Source of the DNA: Candidatus Omnitrophota bacterium
GTDB taxonomy: Bacteria; Omnitrophota; Gorgyraeia; Aquiviventales; Aquiviventaceae
Direction of reading: 5' to 3'
NCBI GenBank assembly: GCA_016198915.1
Contig: JACQHS010000139.1
Span: 1-7,289, forward strand
DNA length: 7,289 nucleotides
Of the stretch, positions 1-6,120 are shown in pieces (position 1 is the stretch's first letter; each line of letters begins with the position of its first letter). Made by a program: the position numbers and the translations under genes. The notes under the pieces are model-generated. The model ran no database searches and had not been told where the DNA came from. It saw only the letters and a program-made list of their open reading frames with translations.

Positions 1-246
1 CCCCTGCTCATCCTCGATATTGTCCACGAGGACCTCGACCTCATCGCCCACCTTCAGGGTCTCGGGCTCGGGGAACTCCAGGCGGTTGACGGCCCCCTCG
101 GATTTGAAGCCGATGTCCACAATCACTTCCTGAGGCGTGAGGGCGACAATGCGGCCTTTGACAATCTGGCCCTGCGTGATGCCCCGCATGCTCTGCTCAT
201 ACAGGTCGGCGAGCTGCTGCCCGGCATCTGGAGCTGCGGTCGTCAT
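1..246 (-). CDS. rpsA: 30S ribosomal protein S1, N-terminal part (gene runs off the window)
   Basis: Translating the minus strand from ATG at 246 gives an acidic leader with ELYEQSM-like sequence (LADLYEQSM) followed by an S1/OB-fold domain: GQIVKGRIVAL, VIVDIGFKSEG, and an acidic stretch around LKVGDEVEVLV. This order is the start of ribosomal protein S1, which binds mRNA on the 30S subunit and helps initiation. About 82 codons are visible and the frame is open to base 1, so the remaining S1 repeats lie outside. The start is uncertain. ATG at 264 is in frame, adds MDEDEP and would overlap the plsC stop. ATG at 246 has GGATGAAG-like purines upstream, which is why I prefer it. It follows plsC by 10 bases, matching the common cmk-plsC-rpsA order. 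A related S1-domain protein cannot be fully excluded from one repeat. Confidence 0.88.
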   Translation of the reverse strand, partial: MTTAAPDAGQQLADLYEQSMRGITQGQIVKGRIVALTPQEVIVDIGFKSEGAVNRLEFPEPETLKVGDEVEVLVDNIEDEQG

Positions 247-256
247 GGGTTCATCT

Positions 257-889
257 TCATCCATCAGTCAGTTGGTCCGCTAAACGGTGCCACGATTGGG
301 TGATCTGCGCGGCCAGCTGGTCATGGCGCTCGCGCGCGGCCAGCGTCGGCACAGGTGAGGTAGTATACGGAATCTGCGGTCCGAACGCAACCCGAATCTT
401 TGCCCGTTTCAGGCGGCGCGAGCCCGGCGGCAGCGCCTCAAACGTTCCCTGCACCAGCACCGGGATGATGGGCGCCCGGGCTAACTCGGCAAGAAGCCCA
501 ACACCTCCTCTGGCAGTGCCCAGCCTGCCGGAGAACTGCCGTCCGCCTTCCGGGAAGATCGCCACCGCGTCCCCGCGGCGCAGCCGGCGGACCGCTTCGC
601 GGATGGCGGCCACATCGCCCTCACCCCGCTGCAGCGGGATGACGTGCACGCCGCGCATGAAGGCGCCTAAGAGCGCGTCGTCAAACAGGTTGGTCTGCGC
701 CATAAAGGAGAGGCGCCGCGTACAGGCCGCGCCGAGGAGCGGTGGATCGAGATAGCTCAGATGGTTGGAGGCCAGGAGGAATCCTCCACGCCGCGGGATG
801 TGGAATCGCCCGCGCACCTCCATCCCGAAGGCCAGACGAAAGATGAGCCACAGGAGGAATCTGACGACGTAATAGAACCAGTATGTCAC
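257..889 (-). CDS. plsC: 1-acyl-sn-glycerol-3-phosphate acyltransferase (PlsC/LPLAT family)
   Basis: The 210-residue product is a membrane-associated acyltransferase that most likely adds the second acyl chain to lysophosphatidic acid, giving phosphatidic acid for phospholipid synthesis. A hydrophobic segment at about residues 4-22 would anchor it to the inner membrane. The four family blocks are visible: NHLSYLD (catalytic H43 and D48), IPLQRG (84-89, with R88), FPEGGR (112-117) and IIPVLVQGT (141-149). Block III is normally FPEGTRS, so the Thr to Gly change is slightly unusual. The length is normal for the short bacterial form. The start is GTG at 889, overlapping the cmk TGA stop in a GTGA junction without a clear Shine-Dalgarno sequence, which suggests translational coupling. 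The acyl substrate is not decided by sequence; another LPLAT acyltransferase is the main alternative. Confidence 0.9.
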   Translation of the reverse strand: MTYWFYYVVRFLLWLIFRLAFGMEVRGRFHIPRRGGFLLASNHLSYLDPPLLGAACTRRLSFMAQTNLFDDALLGAFMRGVHVIPLQRGEGDVAAIREAVRRLRRGDAVAIFPEGGRQFSGRLGTARGGVGLLAELARAPIIPVLVQGTFEALPPGSRRLKRAKIRVAFGPQIPYTTSPVPTLAARERHDQLAAQITQSWHRLADQLTDG

Positions 890-1629
890 GACAGGCGGGC
901 GCGGCCGATGCGCTGGAGCATGCGGCGCACGACGTGCTGCGCGGTGAGGTGCGTGGTGTCAATGACCAGGGCACCGCGGGGTTTGATGAGACGGCCGACG
1001 GGACGGGACTGATCCACCAGATCCCTGAAATGCAGCTCTTGGCGAATCTGGGCCAGCGGCGTGGGTTCTCGGTACAGTTCCAAGAGTTCCCGCTGGCGCC
1101 GTTGAGCGCGGACCGCCAGATCCGCGTCGAGGAAAAATTTGTACGGGGCGTCGGGAAACACGACGGAGCCGGTATCGCGCCCCTCGACCACCACACCCCG
1201 GCCGCCCGCCAACGCGCGCTGATGGGCCACCATCGCGGCGCGCACGGCTGGATACTGGGACACCTGCGCGGCAGCCTCGGAGATTTCCTGGCTTCGAATG
1301 GCGCGGGTGATCTCCACGCCGTTGAGAAACACCCGCAGCGAGCTTGCGCGGCCGGTTTCCAACCGCAACGGCAGATAGCGCGCCATCAACGCCAGCCGCG
1401 CTTCATCGGCCAGCACCTCGGGGTGTTCCTGCAACACGGCAAAGGCGAGGGCTCGATACGTCGCCCCCGTGTCGAGGTACGCGACACCCAGCGCTTTGGC
1501 CAGCAGCTTGGCCACGGTGCTCTTGCCTGCTCCGGCCGGGCCGTCGATGGTGACGACGAGTGGTGCCTGGGTGCCTGCGTGCCTGCGTGCCTGCGTGCGG
1601 CGACGAAGTTTAAGCGTCTTGGAGGGCAT
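886..1629 (-). CDS. cmk: Cytidylate kinase (CMP/dCMP kinase)
   Basis: The protein phosphorylates CMP and dCMP with ATP in the cytoplasm. From ATG at 1629 it is 247 residues. It shows VVTIDGPAGAGKST with the P-loop at 30-38, YLDTGATYRA at 51-60 (usually GAMYR), a CMP-binding region around NGVEITRAIRSQEIS, EGRDTGSVVFPDA ending near 161, and a lid region FRDLVDQSR (201-209) followed by VIDTT. The kinase core normally starts only a few residues before the VTIDGP strand, so about 22 extra basic residues precede it. That extension is encoded partly by an 8-bp tandem repeat. No ATG, GTG or TTG lies in frame between 1629 and the P-loop, so the extension appears to be translated. A GTG at 1647 is a second possible start. 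Neither start has a strong ribosome binding site. The 5' end overlaps tyrA by 20 bases and the stop overlaps plsC. Confidence 0.93.
   Translation of the reverse strand: MPSKTLKLRRRTQARRHAGTQAPLVVTIDGPAGAGKSTVAKLLAKALGVAYLDTGATYRALAFAVLQEHPEVLADEARLALMARYLPLRLETGRASSLRVFLNGVEITRAIRSQEISEAAAQVSQYPAVRAAMVAHQRALAGGRGVVVEGRDTGSVVFPDAPYKFFLDADLAVRAQRRQRELLELYREPTPLAQIRQELHFRDLVDQSRPVGRLIKPRGALVIDTTHLTAQHVVRRMLQRIGRARLS
1563..1598. repeat. 8-bp tandem repeat, four units plus a partial unit
   Basis: On the plus strand the unit GTGCCTGC is repeated head to tail: 1563-1570 (last base G instead of C), 1571-1578, 1579-1586 and 1587-1594, followed by GTGC at 1595-1598. The minus strand reads GCAGGCAC. 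It begins just downstream of the tyrA stop codon and lies within the translated N-terminal extension of cmk, encoding part of TQARRHAGTQAP. Eight is not a multiple of three, so gain or loss of one unit would shift the cmk frame. Confidence 0.95.
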
Positions 1630-2458
1630 CGCGAGTGTTCTTAGCACGGCTCAGTGCACGACGAAGCGCCGATTGGCGCGCTCCCGTCAGCAGCCGGCGC
1701 AGCAATCGCCAGTGACGGTCGAAGCCATCGATGGACCGGAGAAGTTCTGCCCGATTGCTGAAGAAAATGGCGTTCCAAAGGCCTGGATCGCTCTTTGCGA
1801 TGCGTGTCATCTGCGCAAAGCTCGGAGGCACCGCGAGCCGGCCCTCTCGCGGGAGGATGCCTACCAAGGTGTAGGCCAGCAGATGCGGAAGGTGACTCAT
1901 CGCGGCCAAGAGCCGGTCGTGGCGCGCCGGGCTCATCACGATCACGCGGCCAACTAGGGGCTTCCAGAGACACTGGACGGCGCGCAGTGCTTGCACGTTC
2001 GTGCGCGGCGTCTTCGTGAGAATGCACACCGACCCACGGAATAGCTCCTTGGACGCGGCGCCCATGCCCCGCTGCTCGGACCCGGCGAGCGGATGAGCTC
2101 CGACAAATGACACGTGGCACGGCAGGGAGCGCTCAAGCGATCGGACGATGCGGCCTTTCGTGCTGCCGACATCGGTCAGGATTGTGCCTGGACGTACTTG
2201 ACATGCCACACGGCGCGCCAGCGGTACGATCGTGTCCACGGGCGTCGCCAGCACAACGAAGTCAGCATGGCGCACTGCAGCGCGAAGATCTGTCGTGCCG
2301 AGGTCAATCGCGCCGCGCCGCGACGCTGCGCGCAGCGTGGCGGGCTTGCGGCTGTAGCCCACGATGACCTTCGCGAGACGGCGCCGCCTGATGGCCAGGC
2401 CGAGCGAGCCCCCGATGAGGCCAAGCCCGATGATGGTGACGCGATTAAATCGTGCCAT
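1610..2458 (-). CDS. tyrA: Prephenate dehydrogenase (NAD-dependent TyrA)
   Basis: The 282-residue enzyme oxidatively decarboxylates prephenate to 4-hydroxyphenylpyruvate, the committed tyrosine step. The N-terminal Rossmann fold carries GLGLIGGSLG (11-20). TDVGSTKG (95-102) and GAHPLAGSEQRGM (120-132) follow, with H122 and S126 in the active-site block. The helical C-terminal domain shows SHLPHLLA (188-195) and the prephenate-binding stretch RIAKSDPGLWNAIFFSN (219-235). An arogenate-specific enzyme is possible, since substrate choice is not readable here. There is no C-terminal ACT domain and no fused chorismate mutase, so tyrosine feedback would have to act directly on the catalytic core or elsewhere. 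ATG at 2458 lies 15 bases after the stop of the small TPR-like gene with only a weak ribosome binding site. The 3' end overlaps cmk; aroA, often next in this cluster, is absent. Confidence 0.94.
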   Translation of the reverse strand: MARFNRVTIIGLGLIGGSLGLAIRRRRLAKVIVGYSRKPATLRAASRRGAIDLGTTDLRAAVRHADFVVLATPVDTIVPLARRVACQVRPGTILTDVGSTKGRIVRSLERSLPCHVSFVGAHPLAGSEQRGMGAASKELFRGSVCILTKTPRTNVQALRAVQCLWKPLVGRVIVMSPARHDRLLAAMSHLPHLLAYTLVGILPREGRLAVPPSFAQMTRIAKSDPGLWNAIFFSNRAELLRSIDGFDRHWRLLRRLLTGARQSALRRALSRAKNTRDALQDA

Positions 2459-2473
2459 TCACATGACACAGAA

Positions 2474-2869
2474 TTATTCGAACCGCTTCAAGGCTTCGGC
2501 CGCCCCGTGGTGTTCCGGGAAATTCTTGATCGATTCCTCGTAGAACGCCTTCGCTTTGTCGCGCTCCTTGAAGACAAAAAAGTGCAGATCTCCCAAGAGG
2601 AACGCCGTTTGGCTTCTGAGCAACTGGCGCCGCTGGTCATCCGCATCCCGCTCAGACAGCGTCATGGCGAGGTTGAGCTCGGCTTCCATCTCCTGAAACG
2701 TCACCGTGGCCGCGTCCGCTTGCCCCTGGCCCATTTGCCCTCTGCCCTTGTAGAACAGAATGGTGGCGTAATTCAGATGAACCGCGGGATCGTCTGAATG
2801 GATCTCAGCGCCCGCGGTGCCGGTCAGCAGCGCACAGGCTCCGACGACAACGGCCGCACACATTCGCAT
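2474..2869 (-). CDS. Small exported protein with C-terminal TPR-like repeat, function unknown
   Basis: I do not recognise a named family. The 131-residue product starts with a typical Sec signal peptide: MRMC, a hydrophobic run AAVVVGACALLTG, and a probable cleavage after AGA at residue 21. C12 could be read as a weak lipobox (VGAC), but the hydrophobic stretch continues past it, so a soluble periplasmic protein is more likely. The mature chain is alpha-helical. VHLNYATILFYKGRG (30-44) resembles a TPR first helix pair, and AKAFYEESIKNFP (106-118) is a good TPR-like second helix. The region between is predicted helical and charged. ATG at 2869 is chosen because GAGGAG lies five bases upstream; the GTG at 2875 overlaps that site. 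It sits between aroF and tyrA with gaps of 27 and 15 bases, so it is almost certainly co-transcribed with them. A role in aromatic synthesis is not indicated. Confidence 0.75.
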   Translation of the reverse strand: MRMCAAVVVGACALLTGTAGAEIHSDDPAVHLNYATILFYKGRGQMGQGQADAATVTFQEMEAELNLAMTLSERDADDQRRQLLRSQTAFLLGDLHFFVFKERDKAKAFYEESIKNFPEHHGAAEALKRFE

Positions 2870-2874
2870 CGACA

Positions 2875-2880
2875 CTCCTC
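2875..2880 (-). promoter_or_regulatory. Ribosome binding site that fixes the start of the TPR-like gene
   Basis: The minus strand reads GAGGAG, then five bases (TGTCG), then ATG at 2869. The upstream GTG at 2875 shares its first base with this site and so is unlikely to be the start. Confidence 0.75.
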
Positions 2881-2896
2881 GGTTGCGTCCCAGTCG

Positions 2897-3910
2897 TCAG
2901 AGCGTTCGTCCCACGGCGGCCGCGACTTCCTTCAACTCCTTGACGAGCGCCGCGAACTTCTTGGGCAGCAGTGACTGCGGCCCGTCGGAGAGCGCGACTT
3001 CAGGGTTCGGGTGCACCTCGATCATCAACCCGTCGGCCCCGGCCGCCACCGCGGCTTTGGCCATCGGGCCGACATACTCCCAGCTGCCTGTGCCGTGGCT
3101 GGGATCGACGATCACCGGCAGGTGGGACCGCTTCTTGATGACCGGCACCGCGTTGAGGTCGAGCGTGAAGCGCGTCTGGTCCTCGAAGGTCCTGATTCCC
3201 CGCTCGCAGAGGATCACGTTGAAGTTGCCCTGACTCAGGAGGTACTCCGCGGCGAGCAAAAACTCGGTGATCGTGGCCGACAGGCCCCGCTTAAGGAGCA
3301 CCGGCTTGTGCGATTGACCGACTTCCTTCAGGAGTTCGAAATTCTGCATGTTGCGCGCGCCGATCTGCATGATGTCGGCGTACCTTTCCACGAGCTCAAT
3401 GTCGCGCACGTCCATCAGCTCGGTGACCACGTTGAGTCCTGTCGCTTTGGCCGCTTCGCGCAGGAGCTTTAATCCCTCTTCGCCTAAGCCCTGGAAGGAG
3501 TACGGAGACGTTCTCGGCTTGAAGGCCCCGCCGCGCAGGAACTGCGCCCCCGCTACCTTCACCGCCTTCGCGGTCTCCAGCAGCATCTGGCGGTTCTCGA
3601 CGGAACACGGCCCGGCCATGATGACGAGCTGTTTGCCGCCGATCTTCAAGCCGTTGACCGTCACGATGGTGTCCTCGGGACGGAATTCCCGCGAGACCAG
3701 CTTGTACGGCTTGAGGACCGGGATGACCTTCTCGACGCCGGCGATGACCTCGAGCGGCTGGACCCGCAGGGCGTCCTCCGAACCGATCACCCCGATGATG
3801 GTGCGCTCAGTGCCCTTCGACACCATCGGTTTGAGACCGAGGGCCTTGATGCGCTCGATGATGTGGTCGATCTGTTTCTTGGTGGCCTTTGGCTTGAGGA
3901 CAATGATCAT
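2897..3910 (-). CDS. aroF: 3-deoxy-7-phosphoheptulonate (DAHP) synthase, type I-beta with N-terminal regulatory domain
   Basis: The enzyme condenses phosphoenolpyruvate and erythrose-4-phosphate to DAHP, the entry step of the shikimate pathway. At 337 residues it matches the Thermotoga maritima-type enzyme. Residues 1 to about 65 form the ferredoxin-like domain (MIIVLKPKAT, RTIIGVIGSE) that mediates Tyr/Phe inhibition in that group. The TIM barrel follows, with MAGPCSVEN (98-106), FLRGGAFKPRTSPYSFQGLG (124-143), MQIGARNMQN (181-190), VLLKRG (204-209), ILCERGIRTFE (233-243), VDPSHGTG (268-275) and IEVHPNPEVALSDGPQS (297-313). The four expected metal ligands are C102, H272, E298 and D309. ATG at 3910 has a strong AGGAGGAG site five bases upstream, the best in the window, so this gene may be translated more independently than its neighbours. 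Calling it aroF, aroG or aroA(beta) is a naming matter only. Confidence 0.96.
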   Translation of the reverse strand: MIIVLKPKATKKQIDHIIERIKALGLKPMVSKGTERTIIGVIGSEDALRVQPLEVIAGVEKVIPVLKPYKLVSREFRPEDTIVTVNGLKIGGKQLVIMAGPCSVENRQMLLETAKAVKVAGAQFLRGGAFKPRTSPYSFQGLGEEGLKLLREAAKATGLNVVTELMDVRDIELVERYADIMQIGARNMQNFELLKEVGQSHKPVLLKRGLSATITEFLLAAEYLLSQGNFNVILCERGIRTFEDQTRFTLDLNAVPVIKKRSHLPVIVDPSHGTGSWEYVGPMAKAAVAAGADGLMIEVHPNPEVALSDGPQSLLPKKFAALVKELKEVAAAVGRTL

Positions 3911-3915
3911 GAGTA

Positions 3916-3923
3916 CTCCTCCT
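3916..3923 (-). promoter_or_regulatory. Strong ribosome binding site for the DAHP synthase gene
   Basis: The minus strand reads AGGAGGAG followed by TACTC and ATG at 3910. It is the closest match to the anti-Shine-Dalgarno sequence in the window and lies in the 19-base gap after the hisC-like stop codon. Confidence 0.8.
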
Positions 3924-3929
3924 GCTTCT

Positions 3930-5030
3930 TCACTGGGCCAGACATTGCTTCAGCGCTGAGATAAAGCGGCGGTTCTCGGGCATCGTACCGATGGTGACCC
4001 GGAGGTGCCCGGTGAGCTTCCACGCGCTCATCTCGCGCACGATGACGCCGCGCGACAACAGCGCCCGGGCGATGTCCTGGGCGCGGGGGCCCAGCTCAAG
4101 GAGGATGAAATTCGTCACGCTCGGCACGTAGCGTACGCTCAGCCGATCCAGTTCCTTCGTGAGATAGCTGCGGCCCTCCTGAACGAGCCGGCGCGTCTTG
4201 GACAGAAAGGCGGTGTCATCGAGCGCGGCGGCCGCGGCAGTTTGCGCGAGACTGTTCACGTTGAACGGCTCGCGAACCGCCTCCATGGCCGCAATGACGC
4301 CCTCGCGCGCGATCCCATAGCCGATGCGCAAGCCGGCGAGCCCATAGGCCTTGGAGAAGCTGCGCGTGATGATGAGCGACTGCTCTTCGGTCAGCGACAG
4401 CGTCTGCGGATAGTCGGATGCCTCCACGAACTCATAGTAGGCTTCATCCATGAAGACAACGGTTTGATCCGGGATGCTCCCCAGGAACATCTTCAATTCC
4501 TTCGCCGTCACGTAGGTGCCGGTCGGATTGTCCGGATTGGCGATGAACACGAGCTTCGTGTGCGGCGTGACCGCTTTCATCATGGCCGTGAGATCATACC
4601 GGTAGTCTCTCAGCGGCACGACGGACACCTCGGCGCCGCAGGCTTTGGCCTGCAGCTCATAGATGAGAAACGTGGGTGTCGCGACCACCACCTCATCGCC
4701 AGGATCCACGAACGCGCGAAGTGCTAGCACGATGATCTCATCGGAGCCGTTGCCGAAAATCAACGAGGCCGGATCGACCCGCAGCTTCTTGGCAACCTTG
4801 GCCCGCAGGATGGGACACGTGGACTCCGGATAGCGGTGCAGCGAGCCGACCGCCTGCTTGAGTGCTGCGACCGCTTTCGGCGACGGGCCCAGCGCGTTCT
4901 CATTGGAGGCGAGCTTGATCACCGACGCGAGCTTCAGCTCCCGCTTGACCTCTTCGATCGGCTTGCCCGGCCGGTAACTTGTGAGGTCGCGCACCGCCGC
5001 GCGCGCTCGAGTGTCTATCGTCGTGGTCAT
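3930..5030 (-). CDS. hisC: HisC-family PLP aminotransferase, probably aromatic/histidinol-phosphate aminotransferase
   Basis: This 366-residue fold-type I aminotransferase has the HisC family pattern: IKLASNENALGPSP (38-51), NGSDEII (94-100), ANPDNPTGT (164-172), DEAYYEF (195-201), the PLP-binding lysine K227 in RSFSKAYGLAGLRIGY, and the substrate carboxylate-binding R344 in HLRVTIGT. HisC normally converts imidazole-acetol phosphate to histidinol phosphate. No other his gene is nearby. The gene overlaps pheA by four bases (ATGA) and precedes aroF and tyrA, so the likely job here is transamination of phenylpyruvate and 4-hydroxyphenylpyruvate, or of prephenate. Broad-specificity HisC enzymes of this kind are known, for example in Bacillus subtilis and Zymomonas. 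The family call is firm; the substrate is inference. No clear Shine-Dalgarno sequence precedes the ATG, consistent with coupling to pheA. Confidence 0.93.
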   Translation of the reverse strand: MTTTIDTRARAAVRDLTSYRPGKPIEEVKRELKLASVIKLASNENALGPSPKAVAALKQAVGSLHRYPESTCPILRAKVAKKLRVDPASLIFGNGSDEIIVLALRAFVDPGDEVVVATPTFLIYELQAKACGAEVSVVPLRDYRYDLTAMMKAVTPHTKLVFIANPDNPTGTYVTAKELKMFLGSIPDQTVVFMDEAYYEFVEASDYPQTLSLTEEQSLIITRSFSKAYGLAGLRIGYGIAREGVIAAMEAVREPFNVNSLAQTAAAAALDDTAFLSKTRRLVQEGRSYLTKELDRLSVRYVPSVTNFILLELGPRAQDIARALLSRGVIVREMSAWKLTGHLRVTIGTMPENRRFISALKQCLAQ

Positions 5031-5857
5031 GATCGTGTCAGCGGGTACGAACCGAGGACCCGGAAGCGGGTCGTGCAGGCCTTGAGGCCTTTGAGGGCGC
5101 GCTTGACGCGCGGCTCGGACACGCGGCCTTCCAAATCAATGAAGAAGAGATACTCCCAGGCCTTCCGCTTGGAAGGCCGTGATTCGATCTTGGTCAAGTT
5201 GATGCGGTTTTTCTTGAACGGCACGAGCGCATCGTGGAGCGCGCCGGGCTTGTCCTTCAGCGCGAACAAAATCGAGGTCTTGTTGCGCGCTCCTCGCCGA
5301 GGCTCGCCCAACCCGAGGACGAGGAAGCGCGTCTTGTTCTCCCGTTCTTCAGGAATTGGGATCGCTTCCAGCCGGTGCTCCTGCGCCAACTCCCGTCGCC
5401 CGATCGCCGCTGAGCGCTTGGCCGCTCGGTCGGTGAGGACATCCAGCACCGCGTCGGCCGTCGAGCTCGTCTCCCGGCGCTGGGCCCGCGGCAGATGCTC
5501 GGTCAGCCAGCGGTGGCATTGGGCCAGCGCCTGCGGGTGGGAATACACCGTGGCAATCCGCCCCAGCGTCACCCCACGATGGGTGATGAGACAGTGGCGA
5601 ATGGGCTGCTCGATCTCACCGTGGATCTCGACCGGCGTATCCTGGAAATCAATGAACCGATCCAGCGTGTGCGTCACCGCGCCTTCCAAGGAGTTTTCAA
5701 TCGGCACCACGCCGTAGTCGGCCCGACGACGCTCAACCAGCTCAAACACGTCCTCGACGGTCGGCGCATGGAGGTAGCGCGCGCCGCGGCCGAACTTCTT
5801 TAAAGCCGCTAGATGCGTATTTGTGTTCTCAGGACCAAGGTACGCAATGGTTGGCAT
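5027..5857 (-). CDS. pheA: Prephenate dehydratase with C-terminal ACT domain
   Basis: The 276-residue enzyme decarboxylates and dehydrates prephenate to phenylpyruvate, the committed phenylalanine step. Visible blocks are YLGPENTNTHLAA (6-18), VPIENSLEG (51-59), HCLI (88-91), VYSHPQALAQC (104-114), STADAV (132-137) and the catalytic TRFLVLG (T176-R177-F178). The ACT domain spans about 194-268, with PGALHDAL (204-211) and IESRPS (224-229), corresponding to the GALV and ESRP motifs that bind Phe for feedback inhibition; here Val is replaced by His. The N-terminal block is usually GPxGTF, so N11 and N13 are departures. ATG at 5857 is chosen because it begins at the conserved first strand and overlaps the chorismate mutase stop by one base (TAATG), with GGGAGCGGAAG just upstream. 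The frame is also open upstream to 5998, but that stretch encodes no recognisable sequence. Confidence 0.95.
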   Translation of the reverse strand: MPTIAYLGPENTNTHLAALKKFGRGARYLHAPTVEDVFELVERRRADYGVVPIENSLEGAVTHTLDRFIDFQDTPVEIHGEIEQPIRHCLITHRGVTLGRIATVYSHPQALAQCHRWLTEHLPRAQRRETSSTADAVLDVLTDRAAKRSAAIGRRELAQEHRLEAIPIPEERENKTRFLVLGLGEPRRGARNKTSILFALKDKPGALHDALVPFKKNRINLTKIESRPSKRKAWEYLFFIDLEGRVSEPRVKRALKGLKACTTRFRVLGSYPLTRS

Positions 5858-6120
5858 TACTTCCGCTCCCGCCGTCTGCACTCTGACAGAATCGCCTGAA
5901 AGACATGACGGATCGCCCGCGCAGAGAGGGGTCCGCGATTGACGCGAGTGACGCGCCGCAGGACGAAGGCTTCCCGATAGGCGTCGAACACCGGCCACTT
6001 GCGCCGCTGCTTGATCCGGCCGATTTCCAGGGCGAGGCGCGCGCGCTGGTTGAGAAGGCGGAGGAGCCGCGCGTCGAGACGGTCGATCCGTCGACGGACA
6101 CCCGAAAGCTTACTGCGCAT
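5857..6120 (-). CDS. aroQ: Chorismate mutase, stand-alone AroQ type
   Basis: The 87-residue protein rearranges chorismate to prephenate, the branch point for Phe and Tyr. It aligns by eye along the full AroQ domain of the E. coli P-protein. The active-site residues are kept: R9 (E. coli R11), R26 (R28), K37 (K39), D46 (D48), R49 (R51) and E50 (E52). E85 sits near the Q88 position, where Glu is known in some family members. The helices read VRRRIDRLDARLL, LALEIGRIK, and FQAILSECRRR. The ATG at 6120 is chosen because the domain begins there; the frame is open upstream to 6318 but only as a shadow of scpB. It overlaps the scpB stop by 11 bases and ends in TAATG with pheA, so it is a split version of the CM-PDT fusion. 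No Shine-Dalgarno sequence is visible. The gene symbol is by family; pheA1 or aroH would also be used. Confidence 0.9.
   Translation of the reverse strand: MRSKLSGVRRRIDRLDARLLRLLNQRARLALEIGRIKQRRKWPVFDAYREAFVLRRVTRVNRGPLSARAIRHVFQAILSECRRRERK

Noticed and set aside
883..1644. A plus-strand open frame of 253 codons covering nearly all of cmk
   Set aside because: It mirrors cmk on the opposite strand. GC-rich genes often leave such open antisense frames, and its translation shows no recognisable domain while cmk has all its motifs.
2114..2797. A plus-strand open frame of 227 codons across tyrA and the TPR-like gene
   Set aside because: It runs antisense to two supported genes, has no family motif and crosses a gene boundary.
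2834..2869. A lipoprotein signal (VGAC) in the small TPR-like protein
   Set aside because: The region before the Cys is too short and the hydrophobic run continues beyond it to an AGA cleavage site, so a normal Sec signal fits better.
3086..3113. Short inverted repeat TCCCAGC/GCTGGGA in aroF
   Set aside because: Seven-base arms with a 13-base loop are expected by chance in GC-rich coding sequence.
4005..5717. Long plus-strand frames opposite hisC and pheA (240 and 293 codons)
   Set aside because: Arg- and His-rich shadow translations opposite well-supported enzymes; no motif.
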